Positions 15,623 through 23,634 of a stretch of 39,566 bases of DNA are shown here, in pieces; the first letter of the stretch is position 1; each line of letters opens with the position of its first letter. Position numbers and translations under genes: made by a program. The notes beneath the pieces are model-generated. The model made no database searches, was not told the origin of the DNA, and saw nothing but the letters and a program-made list of their open reading frames with translations. Source of the DNA: an uncultured Helicobacteraceae bacterium (GTDB taxonomy: Bacteria; Campylobacterota; Campylobacteria; Campylobacterales; UBA6016); NCBI GenBank assembly GCA_937973585.1, contig CALJKN010000017.1, positions 1 through 39,566 on the forward strand. The letters are read 5' to 3'.

Positions 15623-15805
15623 ATGAAGTTATTCTACATATCCGTTGCGGTCTGTATGGGAATCTTTTTTGCCGGTTGCGCTGAAAAGCAACCTGAAGTT
15701 ACGCAACCTAAAAAAGTTATCAAAAAGACGAAGTACATCATCAATGATAACTCCGAGTGCCCTAATTATACAAGCGGCGATTACAAAACAGTTCCAAGCG
15801 AATAA
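15623..15805 (+). CDS. Mini-lipoprotein, 60 aa
   Basis: I place the start at ATG 15623, preceded by AAAAGGTG; this gives a 60-residue protein whose signal peptide ends in FFAGC, identical to the lipobox of the preceding gene. The mature part has a Lys-rich stretch (KKVIKKTKY) and a single C-terminal Cys in NSECPNY. It begins 11 nt after the preceding stop and ends 17 nt before flgP, so all three are probably co-transcribed. The shared lipobox sequence and the position of the second Cys suggest the two mini-lipoproteins are diverged duplicates or partners. Function unknown. Confidence 0.75.
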   Translation: MKLFYISVAVCMGIFFAGCAEKQPEVTQPKKVIKKTKYIINDNSECPNYTSGDYKTVPSE

Positions 15806-15822
15806 AAATAAAGGATAAAAAG

Positions 15823-16272
15823 ATGAAAAAACAGCTAGTTCTTGCGGCATTGTTGGCTTCGTCTCTATTTGCAAGCACCCCTGCGGCAGACGCAAAAGCG
15901 GATGTAGTAGTAGAGGAAAAAAGCGTAGTACTTAACAACAATAACTCGGTAACTCTATCGGTTATAGGTCAAGGTGTATCGCCTGAAAATACTATATCAA
16001 ACTATCAGGCTTTGGCTCTTGCCAAAAAAGCGGCTATAGCAGATGCGTATAGACTTTTGGCTGAAAAGCTAAACGGCGTAAAAGTTGAAGGGTTCGATAT
16101 AGTAAAAAACATGGTTGTTCAAAGATCACAAGTAAAAACTTGCGTAGCATCCATGATTAAACATGCAAACATCGTAGAGACAAAATGCGCAAAAGATTTT
16201 TGCGAAGTTGAAATGGAACTAAAAGTAGTCGGGAATAAATGGTATCCAGAATTGGCTTCTGCCTACAAATAA
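15823..16272 (+). CDS. flgP: FlgP-like LPP20-family exported protein
   Basis: A 149-residue exported protein with a signal peptide (cleavage near residue 18-22) and a domain of the LPP20/FlgP type: VIGQGVSPENT, then ALALAKKAAIADAYRLLAEKLNGVKV, and a C-terminal strand. In Campylobacter jejuni FlgP builds the basal disk around the flagellar motor and is needed for motility. The call rests on the domain and on the order gyrA - flgP - flgQ - flgR - asd. Unlike the Campylobacter protein, I see no lipobox Cys here, so it may not be lipidated, or the neighbouring mini-lipoproteins supply the anchor (inference). Two Cys pairs are near the C-terminus. Confidence 0.72.
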   Translation: MKKQLVLAALLASSLFASTPAADAKADVVVEEKSVVLNNNNSVTLSVIGQGVSPENTISNYQALALAKKAAIADAYRLLAEKLNGVKVEGFDIVKNMVVQRSQVKTCVASMIKHANIVETKCAKDFCEVEMELKVVGNKWYPELASAYK

Positions 16273-16631
16273 TCTCCATCGCCCTCTTCGGGGGCGAATA
16301 CTACTTCACTTACACTTTTGAATCAAAAAACATAGTTGCCTACAAAGATAAAATTGTAATCTCCAAAAAAATGACGGCCGGATTCGACAAACCGAATCAC
16401 TTTTTTACCATCCCCAACGATCAAGATGCCCAAAACGAAAAAGAGTTTGTCGAAAAGCACAAGGAAGAGATTGTATTGTTGCTTTTGCAAAACAAAGCTT
16501 TTACAAAAACCGATACCAAAGCTACATCATTATCGGCACAAGAGAGTGCCACGCTAAGAACCTCTCCAACCCTTGTAAACGTTGATTTTAAAGAAGATTT
16601 TGCTATTATCGGACTATACGAGAATCAATAA
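16239..16631 (+). CDS. flgQ: FlgQ-like small exported protein
   Basis: A 130-residue protein starting at ATG 16239, inside the last 34 nt of flgP, with GGGA just before. The first 19 residues (MVSRIGFCLQIISIALFGG) act as a signal peptide and are largely encoded in the overlap. The rest is a beta-rich, charged domain with no motif I know. The identification as FlgQ rests on position between flgP and flgR, and on size and export signal; FlgQ is required with FlgP for motility in Campylobacter jejuni and helps stabilise it. Sequence identity itself I cannot verify. Confidence 0.5.
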   Translation: MVSRIGFCLQIISIALFGGEYYFTYTFESKNIVAYKDKIVISKKMTAGFDKPNHFFTIPNDQDAQNEKEFVEKHKEEIVLLLLQNKAFTKTDTKATSLSAQESATLRTSPTLVNVDFKEDFAIIGLYENQ

Positions 16632-16645
16632 ATAAGGCTTTTGGC

Positions 16646-17833
16646 GTGAAAATTGCGCTAGTTGAAGACGATATAAATATGCGAAAATCTCTGGAAATGG
16701 CATTTTTGTGCTATCCGGAGTATGAGCTAAAAACTTTCAAAAACCCCAAAGAGGCTTTAAAATCCTTAGACGATACTTTCGAGCTGATCATATCGGATCT
16801 TACAATGCCCGGCATGGATGGATTGGAGTTTGTAAAAGAGCTTGGCGGAAGGTTTCCTGTTATTATCATAACAGGAAACGCTACTCTAAACCGTGCAATA
16901 GACTCAATCAGGCTTGGAGTCAGGGACTTTATTACAAAACCGTTTGAGATCCAAACGCTAATAAGTGCTATCCAAAAAGCATCCGAAAATAAAGAGGCTT
17001 CGGCACAGCAGACAACCCAAATCCTAGCCCCCTCTCCGACAACAAAAGAGGAGTCAAAGCAGGCCACTAAGGATAGTAGCCAAAATGACGGTTTTACCGC
17101 TATGTCGCAAGCAGTCTCAAAAGCTATAGACGTAGCCAAAAAAGCGGCAATGACCGATGTGGCAATTATCCTTCTTGGAGAGAGCGGGGTCGGTAAAGAG
17201 GTGTTTGCAAATTTTGTCCATAAAAATTCAAGTAGAGCAGATAAACCTTTTATTGCTATTAATATGGCGGCGATTCCCGATAATCTCATAGAAAGTGAGC
17301 TGTTTGGCTACGAAAAGGGGGCTTTTACCGACGCTCAAACTAGCAAGGTCGGAAGATTTGAGATGGCACAGGGGGGAACTCTGTTTTTGGATGAGATAGC
17401 AGAGATGCCATACCCGCTACAATCAAAACTCCTAAGAGTATTGCAAGACAAAGAGATCACCAGACTGGGTGGTACAAAGCCGATAAAAATAGATGTCAGA
17501 ATCGTCTCCGCCACAAACGTCAATATTGACAAAAATATAAAAGACGGGTTATTTCGTGAGGATTTATACTACAGACTAAATACGATTCCGGTCAAAATAC
17601 CCCCGCTAAGAGATAGAAGAGAGGAGATCGTACCGATAGCAGAGGCTGTATTTGAAAAAACATCTATAAAATACGGGGTCAAAAAACACACCTTGACCGA
17701 AGGGGCCAAAGAGGCTCTCACAGCTCACAACTGGCCCGGAAACATTAGAGAGCTAATCTCGGTATGCGAACGGGTAGCAATACTAACCGACGGCGACACG
17801 ATAGATACCGACGATATTTTACAAAACCTATAA
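16646..17833 (+). CDS. flgR: Sigma-54-dependent flagellar response regulator FlgR, no DNA-binding domain
   Basis: A 395-residue NtrC-family protein. Receiver domain 1-110 with acidic pair EDD and phospho-acceptor Asp51; linker 111-150; AAA+ domain with Walker A GESGVGKE (178-185), the sigma-54 contact loop GAFTDA (225-230, usually GAFTGA) and FLDEIAEMP. The protein ends at DTDDILQNL, directly after the AAA+ lid: the Fis-like helix-turn-helix is absent, as known for Helicobacter pylori FlgR. It should activate RpoN-dependent middle flagellar genes after phosphorylation by FlgS, without enhancer DNA binding. Start is GTG at 16646 with AAGG upstream. Followed 18 nt later by asd. Confidence 0.9.
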   Translation: MKIALVEDDINMRKSLEMAFLCYPEYELKTFKNPKEALKSLDDTFELIISDLTMPGMDGLEFVKELGGRFPVIIITGNATLNRAIDSIRLGVRDFITKPFEIQTLISAIQKASENKEASAQQTTQILAPSPTTKEESKQATKDSSQNDGFTAMSQAVSKAIDVAKKAAMTDVAIILLGESGVGKEVFANFVHKNSSRADKPFIAINMAAIPDNLIESELFGYEKGAFTDAQTSKVGRFEMAQGGTLFLDEIAEMPYPLQSKLLRVLQDKEITRLGGTKPIKIDVRIVSATNVNIDKNIKDGLFREDLYYRLNTIPVKIPPLRDRREEIVPIAEAVFEKTSIKYGVKKHTLTEGAKEALTAHNWPGNIRELISVCERVAILTDGDTIDTDDILQNL

Positions 17834-17851
17834 ACTAAAAAGGATAAACGA

Positions 17852-18883
17852 GTGAGAGAGTACATCGTAGCCGTTGCCGGAGCGACCGGAGCGGTAGGGC
17901 AAGAGATGATAGAGGTGTTAGAGGAGTTCAAAATTCCTATAAAAAAACTGGTACCGCTTGCGAGCAAAAACAGCCTCGGCAAAACTGTTCAGTATAATGG
18001 CGAAGAGATAGCGGTACAAGAGTTGACTGAGAGTGTCTTTAAAGAAGAGGGTGTCGAAATCGCCCTTTTTAGTGCCGGAGGAAGCGTATCGGCAAAATAC
18101 GCCCCGTATGCTGCAGGAGCCGGAGCAGTAGTCATCGACAATACTAGCCATTTTAGGATGCAAGAGGATGTGCCGCTAGTAGTCCCTGAAGTCAACAAAG
18201 AGGACATCAAGGAGTGGGGGAAAACCGGAATAATCGCAAACCCTAACTGCTCCACAATCCAGATGGTAACAGCTCTAAAGCCTCTCGATGAGCTATTTGA
18301 CGTAGAGAGAATCGACATAGCCACTTATCAAGCGACAAGCGGTGCAGGCATGCAAGCCATGGAAGAGCTAGTCGATCAGATGAAAAAGTTTTTTGAGTTC
18401 AAATTGGACGAGTATAAACCGCAAAAGTTTGTCCATCAAATAGCCCTAAACCTCATCCCTCAGATAGATAGCTTCCTTGACACGGGTTACACAAAAGAAG
18501 AGATGAAAATGGTCAATGAGACCCAAAAAATAATGCACAAAAACATGGAGGTCTCCGCAACGTGCGTCAGAGTTCCGGTGCTTAGGGGGCACAGCGAAGC
18601 GGTAACTATCAGATGCAAAAAGCCCGTCGATGCCGCAAAAGCCAGAGAGGCACTAAGCAAAGCGGACGGGATCATAGTAGAAGACGAGCCGTCAAAATCC
18701 GTGTATCCTATGCCTCGTCCAGTATCCGGCAAAAACGATACTTATGTCGGGAGAATCAGAGTAGATAACTTCAATCCAAACATACTACACCTATGGATAG
18801 TTGCAGACAACCTCAGGGTCGGAGCTGCGACAAATGCCGTTAGAATAGCAAAAGAGTGGATAGCAATGCAGGAGGTGAAATAA
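17852..18883 (+). CDS. asd: Aspartate-semialdehyde dehydrogenase
   Basis: A 343-residue enzyme. AVAGATGAVGQEM is the NADP-binding loop, NPNCSTIQM contains the catalytic Cys, and RVPVLRGHSE is the substrate-binding region with its Arg and His. It reduces aspartyl phosphate to aspartate semialdehyde, the branch point to lysine, diaminopimelate, threonine and methionine. The start is GTG at 17852 with AAAAAGGATAA before it; MREYIVAVAGATG fits the family start. It lies after flgR as in Campylobacter, and its TAA overlaps the ATG of the next gene. Confidence 0.96.
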   Translation: MREYIVAVAGATGAVGQEMIEVLEEFKIPIKKLVPLASKNSLGKTVQYNGEEIAVQELTESVFKEEGVEIALFSAGGSVSAKYAPYAAGAGAVVIDNTSHFRMQEDVPLVVPEVNKEDIKEWGKTGIIANPNCSTIQMVTALKPLDELFDVERIDIATYQATSGAGMQAMEELVDQMKKFFEFKLDEYKPQKFVHQIALNLIPQIDSFLDTGYTKEEMKMVNETQKIMHKNMEVSATCVRVPVLRGHSEAVTIRCKKPVDAAKAREALSKADGIIVEDEPSKSVYPMPRPVSGKNDTYVGRIRVDNFNPNILHLWIVADNLRVGAATNAVRIAKEWIAMQEVK

Positions 18884-19464
18884 TGGAGCATACACAAGAA
18901 GAACAACAAAAGCACCTCGAAAAGGCAAGGGCTGAAGATGCAAAAGATAGCTCTTGGATTGAAAATATTTTTGAGGGGACGCTTTGGAGAAGTAGGCTTC
19001 TGGTAATCTTGGCAGTAATTTCTAGCCTACTAGGCTCCATGGTGCTTTTTATCATAGGCTCACTGGACATGATAGACGTACTGCTAAAAACGTGGGGATA
19101 TTACATTCTAGGCGATCATAGCTACGATTTGCATGCAAAAGTCGTAGGAGAGCTTATCGGAGCGATAGACCTATATCTGATAGCCGTCGTCCTACTTATT
19201 TTTAGTTTCGGTATTTATGAGCTATTTGTATCGCAAATTGACGAAGCAAAAGAGAGCGAATCATCACAGATACTGGAAATTCACTCTCTTGATGAACTAA
19301 AAGACAAGATAGCAAAAGTTATCATCATGGTGCTTATCGTCAAGTACTTCCAAATGGTTCTCGATATGTCGTTTAACGGCGCTTTGGAGATGCTATATCT
19401 GGCTATTTCGATTCTCGGCCTATCATTGGCACTGTTTTTCCTACATAAAGCCGGAGGGCATTAA
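18883..19464 (+). CDS. UPF0114 (YqhA) family membrane protein
   Basis: A 193-residue membrane protein starting at ATG 18883, which overlaps the asd stop (TAATG) and has a perfect AGGAGGTGAA ahead; a longer reading from 18856 is less likely. A charged N-terminal 28 residues precede LWRSRLLVILAVISSLLGS, the start of the UPF0114 domain, with further helices around residues 30-55, 85-110, 140-160 and 165-188. The motif IDLYLIAVVLLIFSFGIYELF is typical of the family. The biochemical role of UPF0114 proteins is not established. Its stop overlaps the hemE start, so asd, this gene and hemE are chained. Confidence 0.88.
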   Translation: MEHTQEEQQKHLEKARAEDAKDSSWIENIFEGTLWRSRLLVILAVISSLLGSMVLFIIGSLDMIDVLLKTWGYYILGDHSYDLHAKVVGELIGAIDLYLIAVVLLIFSFGIYELFVSQIDEAKESESSQILEIHSLDELKDKIAKVIIMVLIVKYFQMVLDMSFNGALEMLYLAISILGLSLALFFLHKAGGH

Positions 19465-20495
19465 TGACTTTTATAGACGCATGTTTCAAAAGACCTACAA
19501 AACATACCCCGATATGGATGATGAGGCAAGCCGGTAGATACCTGCCTGAATACAGAGCCACAAGGGCAAAAGCAAAAGATTTTATAGATTTTTGCAGACG
19601 TCCGGATCTGGCGGCAGAGGCAACGCTTCAGCCGATTGATATATTAGACGTAGATGCGGCAATACTATTTAGCGATATACTCGTAATTCCGCTTGAGATG
19701 GGGATGAAGCTCGAATTTATCGAAAAAAAAGGGCCTGTGTTTCATGATCCGCTAGCCACTATCTCGGATCTGGAGAGACTCTCCAAAGCACCCGAGGATA
19801 ATCTAGGCTATGTATACGAAGCGGTAAGCGCAATCAGAAAAAGCCTTCCTGCGGATAAAGCCCTAATCGGTTTTGCCGGAAGCCCGTGGACGCTTGCCAC
19901 ATATATGGTAGAGGGTCAGGGTAGCAAAACTTTTGAGAAAATCAAAAAAGAGGTCTATAAAAATCCGGATTTTATGAAAGCTCTCCTCTCTATGCTAACG
20001 GAGAGCATAAAAAAATATCTCCTAAATCAGATAGATGCAGGAGCCGATGCCGTACAGGTATTTGACAGTTGGGGCGGAGCATTGGAGGAGGATAAATTTT
20101 TTGAGTTTAGCTGGAAATATATGCTTGAAATCAGTGAATTTATCAAAAAAGAGAGGCCGCACGTTCCGGTTATTTTGTTCTCAAAAGGTGTTGGAACCTA
20201 TATGGACAAAATCTACGGCCAATTTGACGTATTCGGCGTTGACTGGGGGACTCCGATGAGACTCGCCAAGGAAAAGGTGTTTGATAGATATGCCCTTCAG
20301 GGTAATCTGGAGCCATCCAGACTATACGACAGAGAGCAGATGATAGCCGGAGCCGAAGATTTACTGCAACTGTTTAAAAACGAAAACGGGCATATTTTTA
20401 ATCTAGGGCACGGTATGATACCTGACCTTCCGGCCGAAAACGCCAAAGAGCTAGTGGCGTATGTGCACTCAAGAAGCAAATCACTGAAAGGATAA
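19464..20495 (+). CDS. hemE: Uroporphyrinogen decarboxylase
   Basis: A 343-residue HemE. The N-terminal signature PIWMMRQAGRYLPEYR carries the substrate-binding arginines; FSDILVIPLEMG holds the catalytic Asp region; and GFAGSPWTLATYMVEG and NLGHGMIPD are typical of the barrel. It decarboxylates uroporphyrinogen III to coproporphyrinogen III in haem synthesis. Its ATG overlaps the stop of the preceding membrane protein. It is followed 4 nt later by the PA2779-like gene with AAAGGATAAGGCT as ribosome site. Confidence 0.97.
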   Translation: MTFIDACFKRPTKHTPIWMMRQAGRYLPEYRATRAKAKDFIDFCRRPDLAAEATLQPIDILDVDAAILFSDILVIPLEMGMKLEFIEKKGPVFHDPLATISDLERLSKAPEDNLGYVYEAVSAIRKSLPADKALIGFAGSPWTLATYMVEGQGSKTFEKIKKEVYKNPDFMKALLSMLTESIKKYLLNQIDAGADAVQVFDSWGGALEEDKFFEFSWKYMLEISEFIKKERPHVPVILFSKGVGTYMDKIYGQFDVFGVDWGTPMRLAKEKVFDRYALQGNLEPSRLYDREQMIAGAEDLLQLFKNENGHIFNLGHGMIPDLPAENAKELVAYVHSRSKSLKG

Positions 20496-20499
20496 GGCT

Positions 20500-20859
20500 A
20501 TGAAAAAACTCTTCATCGCACTCATGGTTTCCGTTTCACTGTTTTCAAGCTCTCTTTTTGCCCAAATAGTAACAACCAAACAATCGCTCGGTATCACCGA
20601 AAAACCATCGGTAGAAGCTGTACTTGCCTCAAAAGAGCTAGAGGAAAAACTAACCTCTCTCGGGATAGAAAAAAACATCATAAAAGACAGGATAGCAAGG
20701 CTAACCCCTAACGAGCTTCAGGATCTAAACGACAAAATTGACAAACTCCCTGCCGGCGGCGATGCCGTGGTGGTTGTGGCGGCTATTTTTGTCCTGCTCC
20801 TTATTACCGATATTTTAGGTTTTACAGACATATTCAGCTTTACAAGGCCTACAAGATAA
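20500..20859 (+). CDS. PA2779-family small exported membrane protein
   Basis: A 119-residue protein: signal peptide (1-21, cleavage after LFA), a helical periplasmic stretch (35-82), then a Gly-Gly pair at 86-87 followed by a hydrophobic helix (89-106) and a short FTDIFSFTRP tail. This layout and the ITDILGFTD ending are those of the PA2779 family, which is paired with PA2778-type cysteine peptidases, as here. The segment from Leu68 to Gly87 (LTPNEL...LPAGG) resembles a double-glycine leader (LSxxEL...GG), so it might be the substrate of the adjacent C39-like protease; that is my inference. Function of the family is not established. Confidence 0.82.
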   Translation: MKKLFIALMVSVSLFSSSLFAQIVTTKQSLGITEKPSVEAVLASKELEEKLTSLGIEKNIIKDRIARLTPNELQDLNDKIDKLPAGGDAVVVVAAIFVLLLITDILGFTDIFSFTRPTR

Positions 20860-21788
20860 AAAAAGAGTTTGCGGCGCTGCTTGCGGCGGCGCTCCTCTTT
20901 GCCGGATGCACACACAAAGATTACTCCCATATTGCCCAAACCTTACACAGCAAAACAAAAGAGATTCCGGTAAAACTATATCCGCAACAGCAATATCTAT
21001 GTGGCCCCTCAGCCGTATACTCAATTTTGGAGCACAGGCAGATCCCGTTTAGCGAACAGGAGATCATCGGCTCTATGTTCACCCCGAAACTAAAAGGCTC
21101 TTTGGAATACGAACTCTCGGCAACACTCAGAAGCTACGGTCTCATAATATACAAACCGGATAGTTTTGAGGGGGTATTATCTGAGCTTTCAAACGACAAT
21201 CCGGTAGTTTTACTCTTAAACCTTGGAAACGAGAGCTTTCCGGTCTGGCACTACTCGGTAGCATTCGGATACGATGCCGTCCGTGGAAAGATTTTTTTAT
21301 CCTCTCCGGAAGGGGGGAAAATAGAGTTTGAGTTTTCAAGATTTGAGAAAATGTTTGAAAAAAGTGGGAAAATAGCCATATTGGCACTCCCGCAAAATAC
21401 AATTCCAACCTCTATAGGCCGTAAAGATATAGTTTCAGCCATCGACGAATATAAAATCGGCACAAAAGATATTTTTGGGACAAAAAAGGCCCTCACTGCA
21501 CTCCTCTCAAAATACCCTAAAGATACAAACGTGATGTTTGCGCTTGCAAATCTGTATTATGAAGAGGGTGAATATCAATCGGCTACAACAATGTACAAAG
21601 AGATACTAAAAAATGAGCCGCAAAACCCCCAGAATCTAAACAATCTGGCAAACTCTCTTCTTAGACAAAACAAACCCTCCGAAGCACTCATTTATGCAAA
21701 AAAAGCGGTCGAGATAGGCGGTATCTACCTGCAAATTTACAAGCGGACAAAAATAGAAATAGAAGATTTTTTAAAAGGGAAAAAATGA
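20856..21788 (+). CDS. PA2778-family C39-like cysteine peptidase lipoprotein, apparent AUA start
   Basis: The frame is open upstream of the first standard codon (TTG at 21027), and that upstream part is needed: it encodes a lipoprotein signal (KKEFAALL...LLFAGC, lipid Cys18) and the catalytic Cys49 in QQYLCGPSAVYS. The only position that gives a normal n-region is ATA at 20856, overlapping the preceding TAA (ATAA), with AAGG eight bases ahead. Total 310 residues. His132 (WHYSVAFGYD) and Asp140 complete a C39-type triad; residues 235-300 are TPR repeats. The ATA is either a non-standard start or a G-to-A change/error in an original ATGA overlap. Its stop overlaps the next ATG. Confidence 0.8.
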   Translation: MKKEFAALLAAALLFAGCTHKDYSHIAQTLHSKTKEIPVKLYPQQQYLCGPSAVYSILEHRQIPFSEQEIIGSMFTPKLKGSLEYELSATLRSYGLIIYKPDSFEGVLSELSNDNPVVLLLNLGNESFPVWHYSVAFGYDAVRGKIFLSSPEGGKIEFEFSRFEKMFEKSGKIAILALPQNTIPTSIGRKDIVSAIDEYKIGTKDIFGTKKALTALLSKYPKDTNVMFALANLYYEEGEYQSATTMYKEILKNEPQNPQNLNNLANSLLRQNKPSEALIYAKKAVEIGGIYLQIYKRTKIEIEDFLKGKK

Positions 21789-23611
21789 ACTCGCAAGCTT
21801 TTATCGAAATCCTAAAAAAACACGATGAAATCAAAGTAATAGAGGCTAAAACGGATATATACCTTGAGATTGCCCACGCCTCTTACGTCGAGATGAAAAA
21901 GGAGAATCCGAAGGCTCTTTTATTCACAAATCCGATAGATAAAAAAAGAGGGATAGAGTTTCAGGTTCCCGTTTTGGTAAACATTTTCGGTAGCCAAAAA
22001 AAATGTGAAATAGTCTTTGGCGGTGATTTTGAGAATATAGCAAGAAAAATCGATGGACTTTTAAAGTTTAAAAAACCGAAAACATTTTCCGAAAAGATAG
22101 CAAAACTAAAAGAGCTAATCTCACTCCGCCATGTATTCCCGCAAAAAGCATCATCGGCTCCGTGTCAGGAAGTTGTGTATAAACCGGATGAACTATCAAA
22201 GATTATGCCGATTCTAACCACATGGAGCGAAGACGGCGGCCCCTTTATTACAATGGGGCAGATTTATACGAAAAGTCTGGACGGGGATATGAAAAATGTC
22301 GGGATGTATAGACTTCAACTTTTTTCCGATAACACCCTAGGACTTCACTGGCAGATACACAAAGACTCAAACCACTTTTTTCACGAATACAAAAAAGCCG
22401 GCAAAAAAATGCCGGTCGCAATAGCAATCGGTGGAGACCCACTATATACATGGTGCGCCACTGCCCCTATGCCAAAAGGTTTTTTTGAATTGATGCTATA
22501 CGGGCTTATCAGAGGGGAGAGTGCAAAAACCGTAAAGTGCAAGACCGTAGACCTCGATGTTCCATACGATGCCGATTTTGTTATCGAAGGGTTCGTCGAT
22601 ACCTCAAAAACAAGAGCAGAGGGACCTTTTGGCGATCATACCGGATATTACACACCTATTGAGGAGTATCCGTTTTTGGATATTACAGCCGTAACAAGTA
22701 AAAAAAATCCTATTTTCTACGCTACGGTCGTCGGTAAACCGCCCATTGAAGATAAATATATGGGATTCGCAACCGAGCGGATATTTTTGCCGTTAATCAA
22801 AACAACTGCACCGGACGTAACCGATTATGCAATGCCGGAAAACGGTGTATTTCATAACCTGATTTTGGCAAAAATAGATACGCTATATCCTGGCCATGCC
22901 AAACAAACTATGCACGCTTTTTGGGGTGTCGGACAGATGAGTTTTGTAAAGCACGCCGTATTTTTCCCAAAAGATGCCCCAAATTTGAGAGATTATCCGA
23001 AAATTGTTGATTACATTGCAAACCGTTTTGATATCACCAACCTCCTTGTATCGGAAGGTGTCTTGGACGCACTAGATCACTCTAGTAACGATTTTGCCTA
23101 CGGCGGTAAACTGGGAATTGACCTAACCGAGACAAAAATAAAAACGGAAACTTTCGGACAAATCGAAGAGACAAAACTAAATGAGTTGCTCAGCGAAGCG
23201 ATAGACGGGGTAAGGGAGACAAAAATATATCTTGAGGATACACCTAACAAGACGATATGTATCAAGCTTGAGAGAAGCCAAAGTGCAGACGAAATATTTA
23301 AAAATATTTCGCAATTTAGCAGATATGGAAAGATTTTTGTTTTATTCGATAATAAAAATAACGATTTAGACAATCCATATATGTTATTTTGGAGATTATT
23401 AAATAATATTGACGCAAAAAGAGATATTTTTGTTTATAATAATGTTATATTAATTGACGCTACCGCAAAAACCGAAAAAGACGGCTATGCAAGGGGGTGG
23501 CCAAAAGATACTGTTTGTGATAAAAACGTTATAGGGCTGCTAAAAGAAAAAGAGATCATAGAGTGCGACGATTCTTTTTTAAGAAAATGGCAGATTGTTG
23601 ATTTGGACTGA
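21785..23611 (+). CDS. UbiD-family decarboxylase, probably menaquinone (futalosine) pathway
   Basis: A 608-residue UbiD-type decarboxylase that would use prenylated FMN. Conserved parts include the MYRLQLFSDNTLGLHWQIHKD region (Arg and Asn/His contacts of the cofactor) and RAEGPFGDHTGYYTP with the catalytic acidic residues. At about 600 residues it matches the menaquinone-type group in organisms using the futalosine route, which Campylobacterota do, better than E. coli UbiD (about 500). The proposed step is decarboxylation of 1,4-dihydroxy-6-naphthoate or a relative. ATG overlaps the stop of the peptidase (ATGA). No UbiX is in the window. Confidence 0.85.
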   Translation: MNSQAFIEILKKHDEIKVIEAKTDIYLEIAHASYVEMKKENPKALLFTNPIDKKRGIEFQVPVLVNIFGSQKKCEIVFGGDFENIARKIDGLLKFKKPKTFSEKIAKLKELISLRHVFPQKASSAPCQEVVYKPDELSKIMPILTTWSEDGGPFITMGQIYTKSLDGDMKNVGMYRLQLFSDNTLGLHWQIHKDSNHFFHEYKKAGKKMPVAIAIGGDPLYTWCATAPMPKGFFELMLYGLIRGESAKTVKCKTVDLDVPYDADFVIEGFVDTSKTRAEGPFGDHTGYYTPIEEYPFLDITAVTSKKNPIFYATVVGKPPIEDKYMGFATERIFLPLIKTTAPDVTDYAMPENGVFHNLILAKIDTLYPGHAKQTMHAFWGVGQMSFVKHAVFFPKDAPNLRDYPKIVDYIANRFDITNLLVSEGVLDALDHSSNDFAYGGKLGIDLTETKIKTETFGQIEETKLNELLSEAIDGVRETKIYLEDTPNKTICIKLERSQSADEIFKNISQFSRYGKIFVLFDNKNNDLDNPYMLFWRLLNNIDAKRDIFVYNNVILIDATAKTEKDGYARGWPKDTVCDKNVIGLLKEKEIIECDDSFLRKWQIVDLD

Positions 23612-23634
23612 ATAATTAATTAGGTTTTAAAAAT

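Noticed and set aside
16711..17289. 192-aa minus-strand frame opposite flgR
   Set aside because: Contained in the receiver/AAA+ coding region of flgR; shadow.
21027..21788. PA2778-like peptidase read from the TTG at 21027 (253 aa)
   Set aside because: This start lacks the lipoprotein signal and the catalytic Cys, both present in the same frame upstream; the gene must begin near 20856.
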